Source: CAYLLN01 sp040901775 (lineage in GTDB: Bacteria > Planctomycetota > Planctomycetia > Pirellulales > Pirellulaceae). From it: a stretch of DNA of 6,813 nt. Below are positions 5,809 through 6,813 of the stretch, piece after piece. Below the pieces are notes generated by a model that ran no database searches, was not told where the DNA came from, and saw nothing but the letters and a program-made list of their open reading frames with translations. Both the position numbers and the translations under genes were made by a program. Every line of letters begins with the position of its first letter. Within the stretch, counting starts at the first letter, position 1. The stretch covers positions 1 to 6,813 of the forward strand of contig JBBDYF010000063.1 of NCBI GenBank assembly GCA_040901775.1. Direction: 5' to 3'.

Positions 5809-6743
5809 TCACACCTTCGGCACGCTGATCTCTTCGATGGTGAACGTGATGCGCACCTGCCGCGCCTTCGGCGCCAGTGCGACGATCTTCCGTAGCTTCG
5901 GTTCGAAAAAATCCTTGAAAACGGGCGGACGCCGCTGTTGCAGGTAGAGGTCGGGAGTCCGTCGCAAGGCGCCCGTCCCCACCACTTCCAACTCCTCGCG
6001 TCGCGTTACCCGCTGGATGACGCAGGGGACGTGCGTCACGCCCAGCTCGCGCAGCGCGTAGGCGCGGTGATACCCATTGTTAAGCACGAAACGATTTTCC
6101 ACCGCGACCACGTTCAGATAGTTCGAGCTGTATCCAACAACCAGGCCGACCACGCCCGCCAGCGGACCGACAGCCGAGTAATTCACCAGTTGGTCCGGTC
6201 CCAGGCAGATCGATTCTAAAAAACGCAAATCGTTGGCTTCGGAAACGAACACGNNNNNNNNNNTCCGTTCGAGATTTTTCCCAGGCGGTGTCCCGCGACC
6301 GGATGCTCGGCGGGCAGGCAGACTCCGAAGACCTGCTCTTCGTCGGGGGCCGCACCGATCTGTTGCTGCAGGCGCCGCACGTGGGCCAGGTTGATGGTCT
6401 TCTGGGTGACGGTGAGTCGATCGAGCTCCACCACACCGATATCGATGGGTACAAACGCGAATGCCCGGCGGAAGATTGGATCCTGCAGCATCGTCGGCAG
6501 CTTCCGCTGCAGCGCCACGGACAAGGCTTGCGCCTGCGGAGCATCGGCCCACGCTGCTTCGGCTTCTTCCAACGCTTGGAGGTGATCTTGGGCGGCCCTC
6601 CACTGGGCGGTGAGGCGCTCCACATCCCCCTCCTGAGCGCCGATCCGCTGCGACGACAGGAAACTCAGGCAGTCGGACAAGGAAGCTCGTCCCAGCAGAT
6701 AAAGATGGTCTTCGGCAAGCGGCGGCGGCGAGTCCTTACTCAT
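5809..6743 (-). CDS. Uncharacterised protein with ParB/sulfiredoxin-like sequence features, interrupted by an assembly gap
   Basis: The gene starts at the ATG at 6743 and stops with TGA at 5811-5809. The 160 codons before the gap and 147 after it lie in different nominal frames, but only because the ten N are a placeholder; an intact frame needs a true gap length of 2 modulo 3. The N-terminal half has an acidic, Ala-rich helical segment (about 37-75), then VVELDRLTVTQKTINLAHVRRL (104-125), which resembles the start of a ParB-type domain. After the gap, RFVLNNGYHRAYALRELGVTHVPCVI carries an NGYHR motif (plus 6064-6078) like the D-G-x-x-R box of ParB/sulfiredoxin folds. There is no signal peptide or membrane segment, so it is probably cytoplasmic. 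Nuclease, nucleotide-binding or purely structural roles are all possible; I do not recognise a characterised member. A weak GGAA lies about 12 bases before the start. It is convergent with the repeat-protein gene. Confidence 0.8.
6254..6263. other. Assembly gap (ten N) inside the ParB-like gene
   Basis: Ten ambiguous bases interrupt an otherwise continuous minus-strand gene. The flanking codons are GGA (Gly160, ending at 6264) and GTG (starting at 6252), with a single C between the gap and the GTG. The frame is restored only if the missing length leaves remainder 2 when divided by 3, so the N-run is not the true size. The protein reads sensibly up to both edges, so the missing piece may be only a few codons. 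Confidence 0.95.
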
Positions 6744-6771
6744 GATGCAACGAGTTTCCGTAACCGTTCAC

Positions 6772-6791
6772 GCCCCGGCTAGTGTTGGGGC
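6772..6791. repeat. Small hairpin upstream of the ParB-like gene
   Basis: GCCCCGGC (6772-6779) pairs with GTTGGGGC (6784-6791) around a TAGT loop: eight pairs, two of them G-T on this strand. No T-run follows on either strand. It lies 28 bases before the ParB-like start codon and could be a terminator remnant, leader structure or dispersed repeat. Confidence 0.35.
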
Positions 6792-6813
6792 TGTGATTCG
6801 GGCGAAGTGGGCG

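Overview
The window looks like chromosomal DNA of a planctomycete, probably of the Pirellulales type. This is an inference. The DNA is GC-rich. One gene opens with a short N-terminal box (LECLEKRCCLAA) of the kind that many planctomycete surface or exported proteins carry. A class II KDO-8-phosphate synthase indicates a lipopolysaccharide-type envelope. A run of ten N at 6254-6263 marks a scaffold gap, so this is a draft or metagenome-derived contig.

Layout. Bases 1-46 hold the 5' part of a minus-strand tRNA-Thr(CGT), cut by the window edge, with a plausible promoter upstream. Bases 47-630 have no convincing gene, but 131-349 is crowded with inverted repeats: a 9-bp hairpin, an 88-bp element with perfect 13-bp inverted ends, and a strong hairpin with a CGAA loop. 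Bases 631-4337 form a tight plus-strand operon: a diacylglycerol-kinase-like lipid kinase, kdsA, and a large lipoprotein with a transglutaminase-like region and C-terminal TPRs. The first gap is 33 bp, and the second junction is a 4-base GTGA overlap. Bases 4338-4613 are intergenic. Bases 4614-5717 encode a repeat-rich, probably exported protein, followed by a clear rho-independent terminator at 5750-5788. A convergent minus-strand gene (6743-5809) encodes a protein with ParB/sulfiredoxin-like sequence features and is broken only by the assembly gap.

How the genes fit together. The operon appears to serve the cell envelope: KdsA makes the KDO precursor, the lipid kinase acts on a membrane lipid or related substrate, and the lipoprotein would sit on a membrane facing the periplasm. 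The repeat protein is a separate unit with its own ribosome binding site and terminator. Nothing links the ParB-like gene functionally to its neighbours.

There is no phage, CRISPR, toxin-antitoxin or obvious defence locus. The least ordinary items are the roughly 26-residue G-x-G-N-D periodicity of the repeat protein, the uncharacterised ParB-like gene, and the structured non-coding block at 131-349.
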